The position numbers and the translations under genes are program-made. DNA of 6,847 nucleotides from an uncultured Burkholderiales bacterium (GTDB lineage Bacteria > Pseudomonadota > Gammaproteobacteria > Burkholderiales > Burkholderiaceae_C), in the NCBI GenBank assembly GCA_903856995.1, contig CAIODK010000312.1, positions 1 to 6,847 on the forward strand. The letters are read 5' to 3'. Positions 5,556 to 6,847 of this stretch are shown here, in pieces. The notes under the pieces were generated by a model. That model made no database searches. It worked only from the letters and a program-made list of their open reading frames with translations, and was not told the DNA's origin. How positions within the stretch are numbered: position 1 is the first letter of the stretch; every line of letters begins with the position of its first letter.

Positions 5556-6749
5556 ATGAAAGTCCTTGACGCCATCGCCACACAAGCTTCCAGCATCGCC
5601 GCCATTCGCCGCGACATCCACGCCCACCCCGAGCTGTGCTTTGAAGAAATTCGCACCGCCGACTTGGTGGCCCAAAAGCTGACCGAGTGGGGCATCCCCA
5701 TCCACCGGGGTATGGGCAAAACCGGCGTGGTGGGCATCTTGAAATGCGGCACCGGCGAACGCGCTGATCGCGCCATCGGCCTGCGCGCCGACATGGACGC
5801 GCTGCCCATGCAAGAGTTCAACCACTTCGCCCACGCCAGCCAACACGCCGGCAAGATGCACGCCTGCGGCCACGACGGCCACGTGGCCATGCTGCTGGCC
5901 GCGGCGCAATACCTGTCAAAGCACCAAGACTTCGACGGCACCGTGTACTTCATCTTCCAGCCCGCCGAAGAGGGCGGCGGCGGTGCCCGCGAAATGATGC
6001 GCGATGGCTTGTTTGAAAAGTTCCCCATGCAAGCCGTCTACGGCATGCACAACTGGCCGGGCCTCGGCGTTGGGCAGTTCGCGTTGAGCGCGGGGCCCGT
6101 GATGGCGTCCAGCAACGAATTCAAAATCACCATCCACGGCAAAGGCTGCCACGCCGCGCTGCCGCACAACGGCATCGACCCCGTGGTGGTCGCCTGCCAA
6201 ATGGTGCAAGCCTTTCAGACCATCATCAGCCGCAACAAAAAACCAGTCGATGCAGGCGTGATCTCGGTCACCATGATCCACACCGGCGAAGCCACCAACG
6301 TCGTGCCCGACCACTGCGAGCTGCAAGGCACCGTGCGCACCTTCAGCCTCGACGTGCTCGACCTGATCGAGCAACGCATGCGCGACGTGGCCGCACACAC
6401 CAGCGCCGCCTTTGGTGCCACCTGCACCTTTGAGTTTGAACGCAACTACCCGCCCACCATCAACCACGCCTTAGAGAGCAACTTCGCCCGCGCAGTCATG
6501 GCCGACATCGTGGGCGCTGACAACGTCGTGGCACAAGAGCCCACCATGGGCGCAGAAGACTTCTCGTACATGCTGCAAGCCAAGCCCGGCGCGTACTGCT
6601 TCATCGGCAACGGCGACGGCGTGCACCGCGAAATCGGGCATGGCGAGGGGCCTTGTACCTTGCACAACCCCAACTACGACTTCAACGACTCACTCATCCC
6701 CTTGGGTGCCACCTATTGGGTCAAACTTGTAGAAGCGTCTTTGCGATAA
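5556..6749 (+). CDS. M20-family metallo-amidohydrolase (hippurate hydrolase / N-acyl amino acid deacylase type)
   Basis: A complete 397-residue cytoplasmic enzyme of peptidase family M20D, which hydrolyses the amide bond of N-acyl or N-aroyl amino acids with a two-metal centre. Visible signatures: HPEL at 24-27, GLRADMDALPM at 75-85, the metal and catalytic cluster HACGHDGH at 102-109 (Cys104, His106), QPAEEG at 135-140 with Glu138/Glu139, GMHNWP at 163-168 (His165), the dimerisation-domain segment GKGCHAALPH at 195-204, MGAEDFSY at 331-338 and LHNPNYDFND at 369-378 (His370). No signal peptide is present. The ATG at 5556 lacks a clear Shine-Dalgarno but places HPEL at the usual distance. Annotated relatives carry names such as hipO, amhX and ilvE-unrelated 'amidohydrolase'; the true substrate cannot be fixed. 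It stands alone, ending in a strong terminator. Confidence 0.93.
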   Translation: MKVLDAIATQASSIAAIRRDIHAHPELCFEEIRTADLVAQKLTEWGIPIHRGMGKTGVVGILKCGTGERADRAIGLRADMDALPMQEFNHFAHASQHAGKMHACGHDGHVAMLLAAAQYLSKHQDFDGTVYFIFQPAEEGGGGAREMMRDGLFEKFPMQAVYGMHNWPGLGVGQFALSAGPVMASSNEFKITIHGKGCHAALPHNGIDPVVVACQMVQAFQTIISRNKKPVDAGVISVTMIHTGEATNVVPDHCELQGTVRTFSLDVLDLIEQRMRDVAAHTSAAFGATCTFEFERNYPPTINHALESNFARAVMADIVGADNVVAQEPTMGAEDFSYMLQAKPGAYCFIGNGDGVHREIGHGEGPCTLHNPNYDFNDSLIPLGATYWVKLVEASLR

Positions 6750-6774
6750 AAAAGCCCGCTGGAAGCGGGCTTTT
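6750..6774. terminator. Bidirectional intrinsic terminator after the amidohydrolase gene
   Basis: A perfect 11-bp inverted repeat (AAAAGCCCGCT at 6750-6760, AGCGGGCTTTT at 6764-6774) surrounds a GGA loop and begins directly after the amidohydrolase stop. The plus-strand T-run has four bases; the minus-strand run has six, because the stop codon adds adenines. It should end transcription from both sides. Confidence 0.88.
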
Positions 6775-6789
6775 AGGTGCGGGCGATTT

Positions 6790-6847
6790 TTATAGCTTCA
6801 CGATGGAGATTGGTTGTAAGTCTTTATTTACAACAGTTGCCCTGGTG
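6790..6847 (-). CDS. Probable C-terminus of a convergent gene, off the right edge
   Basis: The minus strand is open from the edge to a TAA at 6790-6792, giving 18 residues that end in NKDLQPISIVKL. The stop lies 15 bases before the bidirectional terminator, whose longer T-run is on this strand, the layout expected of a convergent gene pair. The fragment is too short to name. The alternative is a plus-strand gene starting at the ATG at 6803 (MEIGCKSLFTTVALV, which resembles the start of a signal peptide), but that ATG has no ribosome site. Confidence 0.4.
   Translation of the reverse strand, partial: TRATVVNKDLQPISIVKL

Noticed and set aside
5916..6467. 183-codon minus-strand frame opposite the amidohydrolase
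   Set aside because: A shadow of the GC-rich M20 coding sequence; Gly/His/Val-rich with no domain.
1..6847. Search by eye for CRISPR repeats, tRNA-like cloverleafs, insertion-sequence ends and tandem repeats
   Set aside because: None found; the only clear inverted repeats are the dctP-dctQ hairpin and the terminator at 6750-6774.

Overview
The window reads as ordinary chromosome from a beta-proteobacterium, most likely Burkholderiales (a Comamonadaceae relative). This is inferred from the GC-rich coding style, the TRAP transporter type with an enlarged permease, and a CoaX resembling the Bordetella Baf branch. No rRNA, tRNA, CRISPR array, insertion sequence or prophage gene is visible. Genes are packed tightly and no gene-free stretch exceeds about 180 bases.

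Left half (1-3482, minus strand): a complete-to-partial TRAP transporter operon transcribed right to left. It encodes a Tat-exported substrate-binding protein of the TakP/DctP type, then a small permease (DctQ), then a large permease (DctM) whose end runs off the left edge. An almost perfect 16-bp hairpin lies between dctP and dctQ and is a good candidate for making more binding protein than permease. dctQ and dctM overlap by four bases (ATGA). The large permease has two long soluble insertions.

Middle (3658-4872, plus strand): a single-domain rhodanese followed 9 bases later by type III pantothenate kinase (coaX). They are transcribed divergently from the TRAP operon, across a 175-base intergenic region that holds candidate promoters for both sides.

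Next (4877-5471, minus strand): a type II toxin-antitoxin pair in the toxin-first higB-higA order. It ends only 4 bases from coaX, tail to tail, and looks like a small accessory insertion between housekeeping genes.

Right (5556-6749, plus strand): a complete M20-family amidohydrolase (hippurate hydrolase / N-acyl amino acid deacylase type), followed by a perfect 11-bp bidirectional terminator. The last ~58 bases probably contain the C-terminus of a convergent gene on the minus strand.

Together the genes suggest organic-acid uptake (TRAP), coenzyme A synthesis (CoaX), amide hydrolysis (M20) and a mobile stability/persistence module (HigBA). I see no clearly new multi-gene system. The best leads are the dctP-dctQ hairpin, the altered ligand motif of the binding protein, the insertions in DctM, and the arrangement around higBA.
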